Shown piece by piece: positions 43,425-51,829 of a stretch of 64,000 nt of DNA; position 1 is the first letter of the stretch, and each line of letters starts with the position of its first letter. The stretch lies in contig JANQSD010000007.1 of the NCBI GenBank assembly GCA_028284225.1, positions 123,295 to 187,294 on the forward strand, in the 5' to 3' direction. The position numbers were made by a program, and so were the translations under genes. The DNA is from Arenicellales bacterium. Lineage in GTDB: Bacteria; Pseudomonadota; Gammaproteobacteria; Arenicellales; JAHEKD01. The notes under the pieces are model-generated. The model did no database searches, was not told the origin of the DNA, and worked only from the letters and a program-made list of their open reading frames with translations.

Positions 43425-44372
43425 TTGGACAAAATTAAACTCATTCTCGGCACCATGACGTTTTCTGACCAAGCAAATACGGGTCAGTCTCGGGCTATGC
43501 TTGATGATTTTGTGGCTGCTGGTAACCATGAAATTGATACGGCTTATGTTTATAACGAGGGAAAAACTGAAGAATTATTGGGTGAACTGATTTCGCCGCA
43601 AGTTCGCCATCAGTTTTATATCGCCACCAAGGTTAATCCCTGGAATGACAATGGCTTGCAAGCGCAAGAGGTGAAGCGTCAATTTGAGATTTCTTTAAAG
43701 CGATTGAATGTTGATAGTGTGGATTTGCTTTATTTGCATTCTCCTGATCTTGATACGCCCATTGAGCAAACACTTGGGGCTTGCTGGGAGTTGTTTCAGC
43801 AGGGCAAGTTCAAGGATTTTGGCTTGAGTAATTATGCGGCTTGGCAAGTTGCGGAGGTCATGGAAATTTGCCGGGCACGAGGTTGGATGCAGCCCAGGGT
43901 TTATCAGGGTATGTACAATGCTTTAACACGTGATGTCGAGCGCGAGTTATTCCCGTGTCTGAGAAATTATGACATGAGTTTTTATGTCTATAATCCGTTA
44001 GCAGGGGGCTTATTAACGGGTAAACATCGTTCGTTTGATCAAATCCCGGATCAAGGGCGGTTTGGCACATTTGATGGGTATCAGGAACGTTATTGGAAGC
44101 AGGAGTATTTTAAGGTTATTAATCAATTTAATCAGGCTTGCGCTGAGCAGCAGATTGCCCCGGCCGAGGCGGCGCTACGTTGGCTACTGCATCATTCACA
44201 GCTTTCTAATGAATGTGCCGACGGCATTATTCTTGGCGCCAGCAAGCCTGCCCATTTGATCGCTAATATTGATGCCTGCGGACAGGGTCCATTATCTGAG
44301 TCAATAGTAGATGTTTTGCAACAGGGCTGGGAAATTGTCAGGCCCAACTGTATTAAGTATTTTCGTCCTTAG
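43425..44372 (+). CDS. Aldo/keto reductase (AKR7-like)
   Basis: A 315-aa NADPH-dependent aldo/keto reductase. The catalytic set is Asp and Tyr in IDTAYVYNEG, Lys in YIATKVNPW and His in LYLHSPD. The GLSNYAAWQV and ILGASKPAHL blocks resemble AKR7 (aflatoxin aldehyde reductase-like). It begins at a TTG (43425) with GAGG about 10 nt upstream; no better start is seen. The Rieske oxygenase gene follows 21 nt later, so the two probably act in one pathway, which is unknown. Confidence 0.87.
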   Translation: MDKIKLILGTMTFSDQANTGQSRAMLDDFVAAGNHEIDTAYVYNEGKTEELLGELISPQVRHQFYIATKVNPWNDNGLQAQEVKRQFEISLKRLNVDSVDLLYLHSPDLDTPIEQTLGACWELFQQGKFKDFGLSNYAAWQVAEVMEICRARGWMQPRVYQGMYNALTRDVERELFPCLRNYDMSFYVYNPLAGGLLTGKHRSFDQIPDQGRFGTFDGYQERYWKQEYFKVINQFNQACAEQQIAPAEAALRWLLHHSQLSNECADGIILGASKPAHLIANIDACGQGPLSESIVDVLQQGWEIVRPNCIKYFRP

Positions 44373-44393
44373 AACTAACTCGTGGGGAGACAG

Positions 44394-45554
44394 ATGAATA
44401 ATCTGGATATATCTTTGCTTAAGCAGCAACTGGCTGAGGTGATACCACCGATTTCAACAGCTCTTTCTTTGCCACCGGCTTGCTATAGTGATGTTGAAAT
44501 TCTGGAGTTAGAAAAGAAATATATTTTTCAGGCCAATTGGATAGGATTGGGTCGAGCTGATCAATGGCAGAATCCCGGTGATTATTCAGGTTTGGAAATT
44601 GTTGGTATCCCAATAATTGTACTTAGGGATAGCCAAAGCAAACTGCGAGCTTTTGCGAATAGTTGCAGGCATCGCGGGGCACAATTGCTTGAGGGTAAGG
44701 GCAATTGCCAGGTCATTCGTTGCCCTTTTCATCGTTGGACTTACGCCCTTGACGGGCGTTTGTTAACCGCACCAAAAATAAAAAACAGTGAGCAATTTGA
44801 ATACAATAAATATGGCCTGATCGAAGTTTCTATTGCAGAACGTTATGGCTTGGTTTTTTTAAATTTCGATGATAAGGCTAATGATATTGATCAATATCTT
44901 GATGGCTTTGGGCCATTGCATGCACCTTGGTCATTTGATGATTTAGTCAGTTATAAGCGTCACGAATTTGAGGTTAATTGCAATTGGAAGGCATTTCTGG
45001 ATGTTTTTAATGAGTACTACCATTTGCCCTATGTACATCCGGATTCCATCAATAATATTTATTTAACACCAGAGCCAAGTGAAGAAGTCAGCGGTGATTT
45101 TGCCTCGCAGTTTGGTCCTACAGAGGGTACCGGGGCTTTGCTCGAGTCGACTCAGCAATATTCATTACCCAAGATAGAGTCATTGGATGAACGCAATGCC
45201 AATGGTGCGCGTTATACCTGGCTGTTTCCTAATATGACATTTGCGGCGGGCACTGAATCAGTATGGATATATGAAGCTTACCCGCTGACGCCACAGCGCT
45301 CACATATTGTGTTGACCTTATGTTTTCCAACATCAACTACGCAGCTATCTGATTTTGAACATTCAGCGCGTTATTATTTTGAGCGTTTGCTGGCCGCCAT
45401 CGAAGAAGACATTGAAGCATTGGAGAATCAACAGTTGGGCCTGAATTCGCCTTTAGCTCAACAAGGTCGATTCAATCCCGAACTTGAACCTAATGTGGCC
45501 AGTTTTGCTATCTGGTATGCCCGGCAATTTGAAAACTTACAATTAGCCAATTGA
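44394..45554 (+). CDS. Rieske non-haem iron oxygenase, alpha subunit-like
   Basis: A 386-aa aromatic-ring-hydroxylating-type oxygenase. The Rieske [2Fe-2S] ligands are Cys91/His93 (CRHRGA) and Cys110/His113 (CPFHRW). The mononuclear iron site is in NWKAFLDVFNEYYHLPYVHP, with His210 and His215. ATG 44394 has GGGGAG upstream; a GTG at 44382 is a less likely start. No ferredoxin or reductase component is adjacent. Similar proteins act on quaternary amines (choline, carnitine) or aromatics. Coupling with the aldo/keto reductase suggests one small degradative module, substrate unknown. Confidence 0.87.
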   Translation: MNNLDISLLKQQLAEVIPPISTALSLPPACYSDVEILELEKKYIFQANWIGLGRADQWQNPGDYSGLEIVGIPIIVLRDSQSKLRAFANSCRHRGAQLLEGKGNCQVIRCPFHRWTYALDGRLLTAPKIKNSEQFEYNKYGLIEVSIAERYGLVFLNFDDKANDIDQYLDGFGPLHAPWSFDDLVSYKRHEFEVNCNWKAFLDVFNEYYHLPYVHPDSINNIYLTPEPSEEVSGDFASQFGPTEGTGALLESTQQYSLPKIESLDERNANGARYTWLFPNMTFAAGTESVWIYEAYPLTPQRSHIVLTLCFPTSTTQLSDFEHSARYYFERLLAAIEEDIEALENQQLGLNSPLAQQGRFNPELEPNVASFAIWYARQFENLQLAN

Positions 45555-45590
45555 TGTTCTAGTTATTTCACAATATCCTATATTGCCATG

Positions 45591-45790
45591 TCGTCATGCC
45601 GGTGCAGGCCGGCATCCAGGAGTCTAAAAAGATGTAAGTTTCTAGCTAAGCTTGTCCTGAATTCAATTTAGGGTCTTAACATCCTGGAATGATCACTGCT
45701 GTGCCGTTAGAATCTTAGAAAGATTATCAAGATACCTAAAATCAGGTGAGTGGATGCCGGATAATGCTGTCGCATTTCCGGCATGACGGT
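45591..45790. repeat. REP-like inverted doublet, GTCATGCCGG type
   Basis: The element begins TCGTCATGCCGGTG and ends in the inverse TTTCCGGCATGACGG about 200 bp later. Inner copies (GGCATCCAGGAGTC, and GTGGATGCCGG) complete the mirror. It fills the 303-bp gap between the Rieske gene and the ABC transporter and carries no gene. It overlaps the first codons of the longer ABC reading frame, which argues for the later start. Confidence 0.72.
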
Positions 45791-45857
45791 TTGGGCAGTA
45801 AACGGGCAGCAGTGTGGAATGATGCGATTTTTTCTTGAAGCTAGATTACTAAAAGAA

Positions 45858-47774
45858 ATGAATAAATTAATTAACAAGGTATTTGACTGGCTGGAGAGTT
45901 TTAGCGACCCATTTCCACCAGAAGTGCCGGGTAAGCCGCCTGAGTCATTGTTGGGCTTTATGCTGCATTATGTGCGGCCATTCAAGACCTTGCTGATTGC
46001 TGTGGTAGTGCTGGGGATTTGCGTGGCCACGCTTGAGGTGTTGTTGTTCGCTTTTGTGGGCAAGCTGGTGGATTGGCTGGCCGTTGCAGATAGAGCAAGC
46101 TTTTACGCTGAACATAAGTACAAAATTATTGCCATGAGCTTTTTGGTGTTGGTCATCTTGCCGGTGTTGAAGTTCTTTTATAACGCGGTTAGTCATCAGG
46201 GCTTGTTGGGTAATTTTGCCATGCGAATTCGCTGGCAGGCACATCGTTACTTGCTGCGCCAGAGTGTTGATTTTTTTCAGAACGATTTTGCCGGCCGTAT
46301 TGCGACAAAGATGATGCAGACGGCGCTGGGTGTAAGAGACTCTGTGATGAAGCTCACCCAGATAATGGTCTATGTGGTGGTTTATTTCACGGCTACCTTG
46401 TTGTTATTTGCTTCCAGTGACCTGCGCTTGACAGCGCCGATGTTGCTGTGGTTTGTCGGTTATATCATCACACTGTTTTATTTTATCCCCAAGCTGCGGC
46501 AAGTGGCGATGGAGCAAGCCGAGGCCAGGTCGGCAGTCACCGGGCGGGTTGTGGACAGCTACACTAATATCACCACAGTAAAAATGTTTTCGCATGTGAA
46601 AGATGAGGATGAATACGCCCGTGAGGGCATGGAATTTTTCCTCGATAATGTTTATCTGCAGATGCGTTTATCGACTAATTTGAATTTGGCGCTAAATCTC
46701 TTAAATTCATTTTTAATTTTTGCTGTGGCAGCAACGTCAATCTGGTTGTGGCAATTAAACGCCGTTTCAGTTGGTGCAATTGCCTTTGCATTGGGCGTTA
46801 TTATTCGCCTTCAGGGCATGGCGCAGTGGACATTATGGGAGGTGTCCAGCCTGTTTGAAAATATCGGAGTGGTTCAAGATGGTATTGAAACAATTGCCCG
46901 TGAGCCTTCAATTACGGATAAGTCGGGTGCCCGGCCTTTAATTGTGGATCAAGGCCGAATCGAATTTAAAAATATATCGTTTAATTACGATAAAACTGAT
47001 GATGATCTTCATGGCGGTGTCATCAAGGATTTAAGCTTGTCGGTTCACTCAGGTGAAAAAATAGGCATTGTTGGGCGTTCAGGTGCCGGTAAGTCAACAT
47101 TAGTGAATCTGCTGTTACGTTTTTATGATTTGAAGTCAGGCAAAGTCACTATTGACGGCCAGGATATTTCGCAGGTGACTCAACACAGTTTACGAGCACA
47201 AATCGGTATGGTCACTCAGGATACCTCACTGCTGCATCGATCAGTGCTGGAAAACATACGTTACGGCAGTAGTAACAGTGATATGGACGCTATTATTGAG
47301 GCGGCCCAAAAGGCCAAGGCCGATGAATTTATTGCTGATCTTGAAGATTTATCCGGACGTAAAGGCTATCAGGCACATGTTGGTGAGCGAGGTGTTAAAC
47401 TCTCCGGTGGCCAGCGTCAACGCATCGCTATTGCAAGAGTCCTGTTAAAGAATGCACCGATACTTATCCTCGACGAAGCCACCAGCGCACTTGATTCAGA
47501 AGTTGAAGCTGCAATACAAGAAAGCCTTTACAGCTTGATGGAAGGTAAGACAGTTATTGCCATTGCCCATCGGCTGTCCACTATTGCAGCCATGGATCGT
47601 CTGGTCATTATGGATCAAGGACGCATTGTCGAACAGGGCAGCCACGATGAGTTGCTTCAAAACGGTGGCTTATACGCTGAGCTATGGGCCAGGCAGTCGG
47701 GCGGTTTTCTGGCTCAGGATGAGGATGCTAACTCGAATCTGAATGTGGAAATGGAGCAGCAGACGTTGCATTAA
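45858..47774 (+). CDS. ABC exporter, fused membrane and ATPase domains (MsbA-like)
   Basis: A protein of about 638 aa with a six-helix type I exporter domain followed by an ATPase domain. Walker A GRSGAGKST is near residue 409, the signature LSGGQRQRIAIARVL near 518, Walker B LILDEATSALDSE near 538, and the H-loop IAIAHRLST near 570. The frame is open from 45783, but that start lies in a repeat; ATG 45858 gives a normal N-terminus, and ATG 45819 is also possible. The closest types export lipids, peptides or drugs. It stands alone between repeat regions. Confidence 0.88.
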   Translation: MNKLINKVFDWLESFSDPFPPEVPGKPPESLLGFMLHYVRPFKTLLIAVVVLGICVATLEVLLFAFVGKLVDWLAVADRASFYAEHKYKIIAMSFLVLVILPVLKFFYNAVSHQGLLGNFAMRIRWQAHRYLLRQSVDFFQNDFAGRIATKMMQTALGVRDSVMKLTQIMVYVVVYFTATLLLFASSDLRLTAPMLLWFVGYIITLFYFIPKLRQVAMEQAEARSAVTGRVVDSYTNITTVKMFSHVKDEDEYAREGMEFFLDNVYLQMRLSTNLNLALNLLNSFLIFAVAATSIWLWQLNAVSVGAIAFALGVIIRLQGMAQWTLWEVSSLFENIGVVQDGIETIAREPSITDKSGARPLIVDQGRIEFKNISFNYDKTDDDLHGGVIKDLSLSVHSGEKIGIVGRSGAGKSTLVNLLLRFYDLKSGKVTIDGQDISQVTQHSLRAQIGMVTQDTSLLHRSVLENIRYGSSNSDMDAIIEAAQKAKADEFIADLEDLSGRKGYQAHVGERGVKLSGGQRQRIAIARVLLKNAPILILDEATSALDSEVEAAIQESLYSLMEGKTVIAIAHRLSTIAAMDRLVIMDQGRIVEQGSHDELLQNGGLYAELWARQSGGFLAQDEDANSNLNVEMEQQTLH

Positions 47775-47799
47775 AGCAATCCCCGCTAACTGGGAGAAT

Positions 47800-47840
47800 T
47801 GTTCCTCCCCTTTTAGGGGAGGCTAGGAGGGGTGTTTTTT
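47800..47840. repeat. C/G hairpin repeat at the 3' end of the DUF559 gene
   Basis: The hairpin CCTCCCC-TTTTA-GGGGAGG is followed by CTAGGAGGGGTG. It belongs to the same dispersed family as 10282, 12176, 48215-48297 and 63966. It covers the last codons and stop of the minus-strand DUF559 gene. Confidence 0.75.
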
Positions 47841-48202
47841 ATAAAACAAATTTCCTGTTTTATATCCAATAAACATGAATCTAAATTTTTCATAACATCA
47901 ATATTGTTGAACCTGATTACCTTAATTCCACGCTGATTTAGATAATCACTTCGATTTAAATCATAACTTAAAGTCTCTGCTGATTCGAAATGACTATCTC
48001 CGTCAATTTCAATACACAGTTTGATTTCAAAAGCATAAAAGTCGAGAATGAAAGGACCGATACTGCATTGCCGACGAAATTTTATATCTTCGAGTTGTTT
48101 ACTCTTAAGGTGATACCACAGCCTTTTTTCAGGCTCAGTCATATTATTGCGAAGTTTGCGGCGTTTATCCTTAAACGTTTTATCATTGAAGATCCTTTTC
48201 AT
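47813..48202 (-). CDS. DUF559 (Vsr/endonuclease-fold) protein
   Basis: A 129-aa protein of the DUF559 family, related in fold to Vsr-type and restriction endonucleases. Typical parts are KLRNNMTEPEKRLWYHLKSK, FRRQCSIGPFILDFYAFE (the acidic/aromatic core), KLCIEIDGDSHFES with the Glu-x-Asp-Gly-Asp pair, and GIKVIRFNNIDVMKN. The last residues (KNTPPSLP) are encoded by a dispersed hairpin repeat, and another copy lies just upstream of the start. It is not in an operon. Activity has not been shown for the family to my knowledge. A mobile gene unit is inferred from the repeats. Confidence 0.82.
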   Translation of the reverse strand: MKRIFNDKTFKDKRRKLRNNMTEPEKRLWYHLKSKQLEDIKFRRQCSIGPFILDFYAFEIKLCIEIDGDSHFESAETLSYDLNRSDYLNQRGIKVIRFNNIDVMKNLDSCLLDIKQEICFIKNTPPSLP

Positions 48203-48204
48203 AG

Positions 48205-48300
48205 GGTTATTTTATCCCCTCAAAAAGGGGAAGAAATTATTTTTTCTTACTTCAAAAGGGAAACCCCCTCTAACTCCCCCTGAGAGGGGGAGAACATGTG
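48205..48300. repeat. Double hairpin repeat upstream of the DUF559 gene
   Basis: Two hairpins occur here, about 48216-48231 (CCCCTCAAAAAGGGG) and 48275-48293 (CTCCCCCTGAGAGGGGGAG), the latter preceded by CCCCCTCTAA. They mirror the hairpin at the other end of the DUF559 gene and match the copies at 10282 and 63966. Confidence 0.72.
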
Positions 48301-48359
48301 ATTCCTGGGTTTTGTTAAGGTTTATCTAGGGCTGCTAGATCCAGATACCAATTAGTGCT

Positions 48360-48568
48360 GTTCCCTCTAACTCCCCCACTGGCAAATATTCGCAGTGATG
48401 CAAATCAGACTTGCTTTATAAGCATTAACCGGGAAGCTGAGTGATGCTGTTAAGCTGGTTTTTAGCTTAAAGCCCGTTTCATTTCCCGGTGAAATAGATC
48501 AAAACACATCCGAATTGCATCACTTCGAATCATTGCCGATGAGGAGGTCAGGAGGGGTATTTTATTTA
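48360..48568. repeat. REPIN-like inverted doublet of the 98-nt family
   Basis: The left arm starts ACTGGCAAATATTCGCAGTG. The right arm on the minus strand starts ATCGGCAATGATTCGAAGTG and continues with the TTCACCGGGAAATGAAAC segment also seen near 12110. The two are imperfect inverse copies of about 70 nt, flanked outside by CTAACTCCCC and GGTCAGGAGGGG. This is the same family as the tandem array at 11935-12327. No gene is present in the 388 bp between DUF559 and the HIBADH-like gene. Confidence 0.75.
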
Positions 48569-48590
48569 ATACTCTCTTTCTTAAGAGTTT

Positions 48591-49673
48591 CTAATTAATA
48601 AAATCATCACCGCTAATATCCAGCAACACTGACTGTTTAACTTTTTCAGGTAAAGCATTGATGCTGTTGTTGATGCTGGATTCGATGTTGTTGTAATCAA
48701 TATTCTTGTTTACAAATGCATCAATGTCGCTGGCATGGGTTTTTAGCATTTCCCTTACTATGGCATGAGTGGCCAGGGCTGTACCGGGATATTTATCAAG
48801 CAAGCAAGCGAATGACAAGGCAATGCTGATCATGGGGATGATGCTGATTGCCGGTAACCCTCGCTCGTGGCAAAGCTTGGCGACGTAAATGGCATCGACG
48901 ACTGCATGATGAATCATAAAGCCTTGATCCCAAACCTTGTCACGAACTCCCTTGCTTAACGCGACATCCCATTGACGTGTGCCGCCTGCACCGCCGTTGA
49001 GGAAATCGAAAAACTCTGCTTGTGAGTCGCCGGACAAGTCTTCCTGAAAGCATTCTGATTTCAGTGCGGCAGCCGAACTGATCCCAATCAAGCCGTTGAA
49101 AACCATTAATTGTCCCATTAACTTCACTTCAGCACCGGCGCTGATACTTTCGCTAAAAAATTTGGGTTTGCCAATGGTTTCTAGTGTTGGCAGCAATCGA
49201 TCATAAATAGCTTTATCGCCGCTGGCCAGGATCAGCATGTTAGCTGTTTCTGCACCCAGGGGGCCGCCGGTTAACGGATAATTGACATAGTCAATGTCTT
49301 GCTCACCTAGGAATTGGTGCGCAGCTTGAGCGAACCCGCTGCTGACGGTAGATAAATGTAAGATAAATGGTTTGTTATCGGCCGACGACTTGAGGTGAGG
49401 CAGCAGCGATTTGAAGATATTACAATCATCTCCGTTTTTACCTGCGCAAATTACAATACCGTCATAATCACCAGCACCGATTAACGATTCATAGTCGTTA
49501 ACAATCTCAGCACCGTGGTCTTGCCAGGTTGCTCGACAGGCATCGCGGCGTTCATCTTTGGTGCCACGGTCAAAAATCCGCACAAAGCGAGCAGGGCCAT
49601 CTTTGGTCAAATGTTTTGCCGAAGGGCTTAACATTAGCCCCATTCCTCCAATTCCTAAAAGCTTGAGTGCCAT
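48591..49673 (-). CDS. NAD(P)-binding beta-hydroxyacid dehydrogenase-like protein
   Basis: A 360-aa protein resembling 3-hydroxyisobutyrate / tartronate semialdehyde dehydrogenases. The Rossmann motif is GIGGMGLM (7-14). The substrate loop PLTGGPLGAETANMLILASGD and catalytic Lys in AEVKLMGQ match the beta-HAD family. The C-terminal helical domain is longer than usual (about 60 residues more), ending in an Asn/Asp-rich segment. Substrate is not identifiable. It stands upstream of repeat DNA, with a small membrane protein gene 30 nt before it on the same strand. Confidence 0.8.
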   Translation of the reverse strand: MALKLLGIGGMGLMLSPSAKHLTKDGPARFVRIFDRGTKDERRDACRATWQDHGAEIVNDYESLIGAGDYDGIVICAGKNGDDCNIFKSLLPHLKSSADNKPFILHLSTVSSGFAQAAHQFLGEQDIDYVNYPLTGGPLGAETANMLILASGDKAIYDRLLPTLETIGKPKFFSESISAGAEVKLMGQLMVFNGLIGISSAAALKSECFQEDLSGDSQAEFFDFLNGGAGGTRQWDVALSKGVRDKVWDQGFMIHHAVVDAIYVAKLCHERGLPAISIIPMISIALSFACLLDKYPGTALATHAIVREMLKTHASDIDAFVNKNIDYNNIESSINNSINALPEKVKQSVLLDISGDDFIN

Positions 49674-49702
49674 ACAAAGTCTCCTGATAGGCTCGATATT
49701 AC

Positions 49703-50077
49703 TTATTGATCACTTAGCTCTGCAAATATTACCCAGGAAATAATGATCATCAAAATTCCCGGCGCAGCTACAGCCAAGCCGTTAGCTATTCTACGCGATT
49801 TTTGCTTTTCCTTTAGCTTTATTGAATGTTCGTCATCGGGAACATAATGTTTTAAGGTGGTCATTATGGCAACTGATTGACCATGATATTTGTTATAGAC
49901 AGAAATAAAAAAACCGCTTCCAATGACCGCAATTAACGCACCGATCCAGAACATAACATTTGCAATTTCAAGTATCTTGAAATCTGTCCACAAAGCACAT
50001 GCAATCACAAGCATAACAACACTTGCAGCTGTGCTGACAAGGAATAATTTTAGTGGACTTAACGTCCCTTTAGACAT
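49703..50077 (-). CDS. Small membrane protein, three predicted helices
   Basis: A 124-aa protein that I do not recognise. ATG 50077 is preferred to a longer frame from 50185, which overlaps the SDR gene and has no hydrophobic start. Helices lie at about 11-28, 36-58 and 99-120, joined by a charged stretch (YNKYHGQSVAIMTTLKHYVP, then KLKEKQKSRR). It sits between an SDR and a beta-HAD gene on the same strand and may be co-transcribed with both. No function is proposed. Confidence 0.6.
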   Translation of the reverse strand: MSKGTLSPLKLFLVSTAASVVMLVIACALWTDFKILEIANVMFWIGALIAVIGSGFFISVYNKYHGQSVAIMTTLKHYVPDDEHSIKLKEKQKSRRIANGLAVAAPGILMIIISWVIFAELSDQ

Positions 50078-50123
50078 GATTAGTAAATGGGCAGCAATAT
50101 TTATCCAGTGACTACATACCTTA

Positions 50124-50897
50124 TCACCAAAACGCTCCAGCGTTAATTTGAATATCCTCCATGGTAAGGCCAATTGCCTCGTCACGGCATAAAAACGCGG
50201 CTAGTGCGCCAACCTCCTCTGGTTGAACCAGGCGTTTTTGCGGGGTTTGTGCTGCAACCAGGTCGTATTCATGTTTAAGGCTGGTTTGATTTTGCTCGGC
50301 TTTGTGTTGCATGCTGCGCTTCATCATTTCTGTTTCGACCCAGGTTGGGCTGATCATGGTGCAACTGACACCATGGGCCGCACCTTCAAGCGCGACCGCG
50401 TGGGTTAAGCCCATTAGCCCCGATTTAGAGGCACAGTAAGCGGGTGAGTCTTCAGTTGCTGTGCGTGCTGCAGTTGAGCCGATGTTAATAATTCTGCCCC
50501 AATTGCGCGCAATCATTCCAGGCAGGCAGACGCGCGTTAGTTTAAAAGGACCGGACAGATTTGTTTCAATAATATCATTCCAGGTTTCGTCACTATGTCC
50601 GCTGACCGTTTGTGAAGTTGATATAGCGGCGGCATTTACTAAGATATCAATCGGCCCCAGTGTTGACTCAGCTTGGCAGACAAAGTTTTCTATGCTTTTT
50701 GTACTGCGCACATCAAGTGATTGAGTGAATACCGATGTATTAGAGATTTCTAATTCATTAATAATACCCTGATTGGGCGTGCGTGCACCTACAGCAACTG
50801 ACGCGCCACAGTTTGCCAATGCTTTTGTTATCGCCAGACCAATGCCGGCAAATCCACCGCTGATAAGCGCTGTTTTGCCTTGTAAATAAAGCTCCAT
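50124..50897 (-). CDS. SDR-family oxidoreductase
   Basis: A 257-aa classical short-chain dehydrogenase/reductase. The cofactor motif SGGFAGIG is at 13-20, NAA at 88-90, Ser141, Tyr154 and Lys158 (YCASK). It ends with the family's INAGAFW (variant of NxGG). LARTP-type residues after strand two suggest NADP(H). It resembles 3-ketoacyl or 3-hydroxybutyrate dehydrogenases. It is the first gene of a minus-strand run. A REP-like palindrome lies upstream at about 50995. Confidence 0.86.
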   Translation of the reverse strand: MELYLQGKTALISGGFAGIGLAITKALANCGASVAVGARTPNQGIINELEISNTSVFTQSLDVRSTKSIENFVCQAESTLGPIDILVNAAAISTSQTVSGHSDETWNDIIETNLSGPFKLTRVCLPGMIARNWGRIINIGSTAARTATEDSPAYCASKSGLMGLTHAVALEGAAHGVSCTMISPTWVETEMMKRSMQHKAEQNQTSLKHEYDLVAAQTPQKRLVQPEEVGALAAFLCRDEAIGLTMEDIQINAGAFW

Positions 50898-50993
50898 ACT
50901 GTAACTCGATAGTAATTATCAGAAACTATAACCTTAATTAAGGAATTTAATAGATAATGTTAACCCATGGTGCATTTCTTGATATTGATATGG

Positions 50994-51017
50994 TCATTCC
51001 CGCGAAGGCGGGAATCC
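50994..51017. repeat. REP-like palindrome, single copy
   Basis: A palindrome CATTCCCGC-GAA-GCGGGAATCC-like stretch lies between the SDR and TPR genes, with a hairpin of about 8 bp. It resembles the common TTCCCGCGNNGGCGGGAATCC intergenic repeats of proteobacteria. Confidence 0.65.
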
Positions 51018-51069
51018 AGAATTATCTGCTAGAATGGTTGTAACTTACTAACTAAAACTGATCCAAAAG

Positions 51070-51630
51070 ATGAACCTGCGGTTCAAATCATTGAGAAATT
51101 CTTTATGTATGCTTTTGTTGAGTGTTAGCTGTTTTTCTGTGAGCGCAGATCCGGCCTATAAATATCATGATCTTGATGAGTTGTTCGAGGCGCTTGCTAA
51201 AACTAAAGAGGAAATCCAGGCTAAACGAATCGAGAGGATGATTTGGACAATCTGGTTTACTTCCAAGAATGAGCAAGTCAATGCCATCATGGAGAAATTG
51301 TCGCAGGCCAGATTCGAAAAGAATTATCAGCAGGCGCTGGATTATTCAAATCAAATTATTGAGCTTGAACCGGACTATGCTGAAGGCTGGAACCAGCGGG
51401 CTACGATGGAGTTTTTGCTAGGTAATTATGAAAAATCATTAGCAGATATTGTTGAAACACTAAAGCGTGAGCCCAGGCATTTCGGCGCTTTATCAGGGCG
51501 AGCTTTTATACTGCTTCAGCAAAATAAAAATAAGCAAGCAATCCAGACCATTAATCAGGCATTGAAGATCCATCCTTTTTTGAATTTGCGTCATGTGATT
51601 CCAAATGTACAAAAAAGTGAAGCACTATAG
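51070..51630 (+). CDS. TPR-repeat periplasmic protein
   Basis: A 186-aa protein with a signal peptide (about 1-26, ending SVSAD). It then has helical repeats of TPR type: FEKNYQQALDYSNQIIELEPDY, AEGWNQRATMEFLLGNYEKS and FGALSGRAFILLQQNKNKQA. It resembles the tetratricopeptide proteins found near envelope genes in proteobacteria, and binds partner proteins in general. The partner is unknown. It stands alone between REP-like stretches. Confidence 0.82.
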   Translation: MNLRFKSLRNSLCMLLLSVSCFSVSADPAYKYHDLDELFEALAKTKEEIQAKRIERMIWTIWFTSKNEQVNAIMEKLSQARFEKNYQQALDYSNQIIELEPDYAEGWNQRATMEFLLGNYEKSLADIVETLKREPRHFGALSGRAFILLQQNKNKQAIQTINQALKIHPFLNLRHVIPNVQKSEAL

Positions 51631-51727
51631 TGATAGACTCTGGTAAGTTTCTAGCTTTGAGCTTAGAAATCTTTTATTAAGGCCTTTGTGAAAGCCAAGA
51701 AAATCTTTAAGCTTTTGATTTTCCTGG

Positions 51728-51768
51728 ACTCTCGTCCCCGATCGTAGTCGAGGATGACGTTCTTGCGG
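51728..51768. repeat. Degenerate REP-like stretch
   Basis: CGTCCCCGATCGTAGTCGAGGATGACG is a degraded copy of the GTCATCCTCGA-type repeats seen at 9993-10125. It lies between the TPR gene and the DUF1538 operon. Confidence 0.5.
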
Positions 51769-51829
51769 GAGTGATGAAGGAGTAATTATTTAAGAACTTG
51801 CTTGATTTACAAAAAGAGAAATAGGCAGC

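Noticed and set aside
45783..45857. Longer ABC transporter start
   Set aside because: The first codons lie within the REP-like doublet and give a non-hydrophobic, unlikely N-terminus. ATG 45858 is preferred.
47990..48329. Plus-strand frames opposite the DUF559 gene
   Set aside because: These are shadows of the DUF559 coding strand and of the hairpin repeats; ends such as SNSP and PERGRT are repeat-derived.
50078..50185. N-terminal extension of the small membrane protein
   Set aside because: It overlaps the SDR coding region in another frame and has no supporting start signal.
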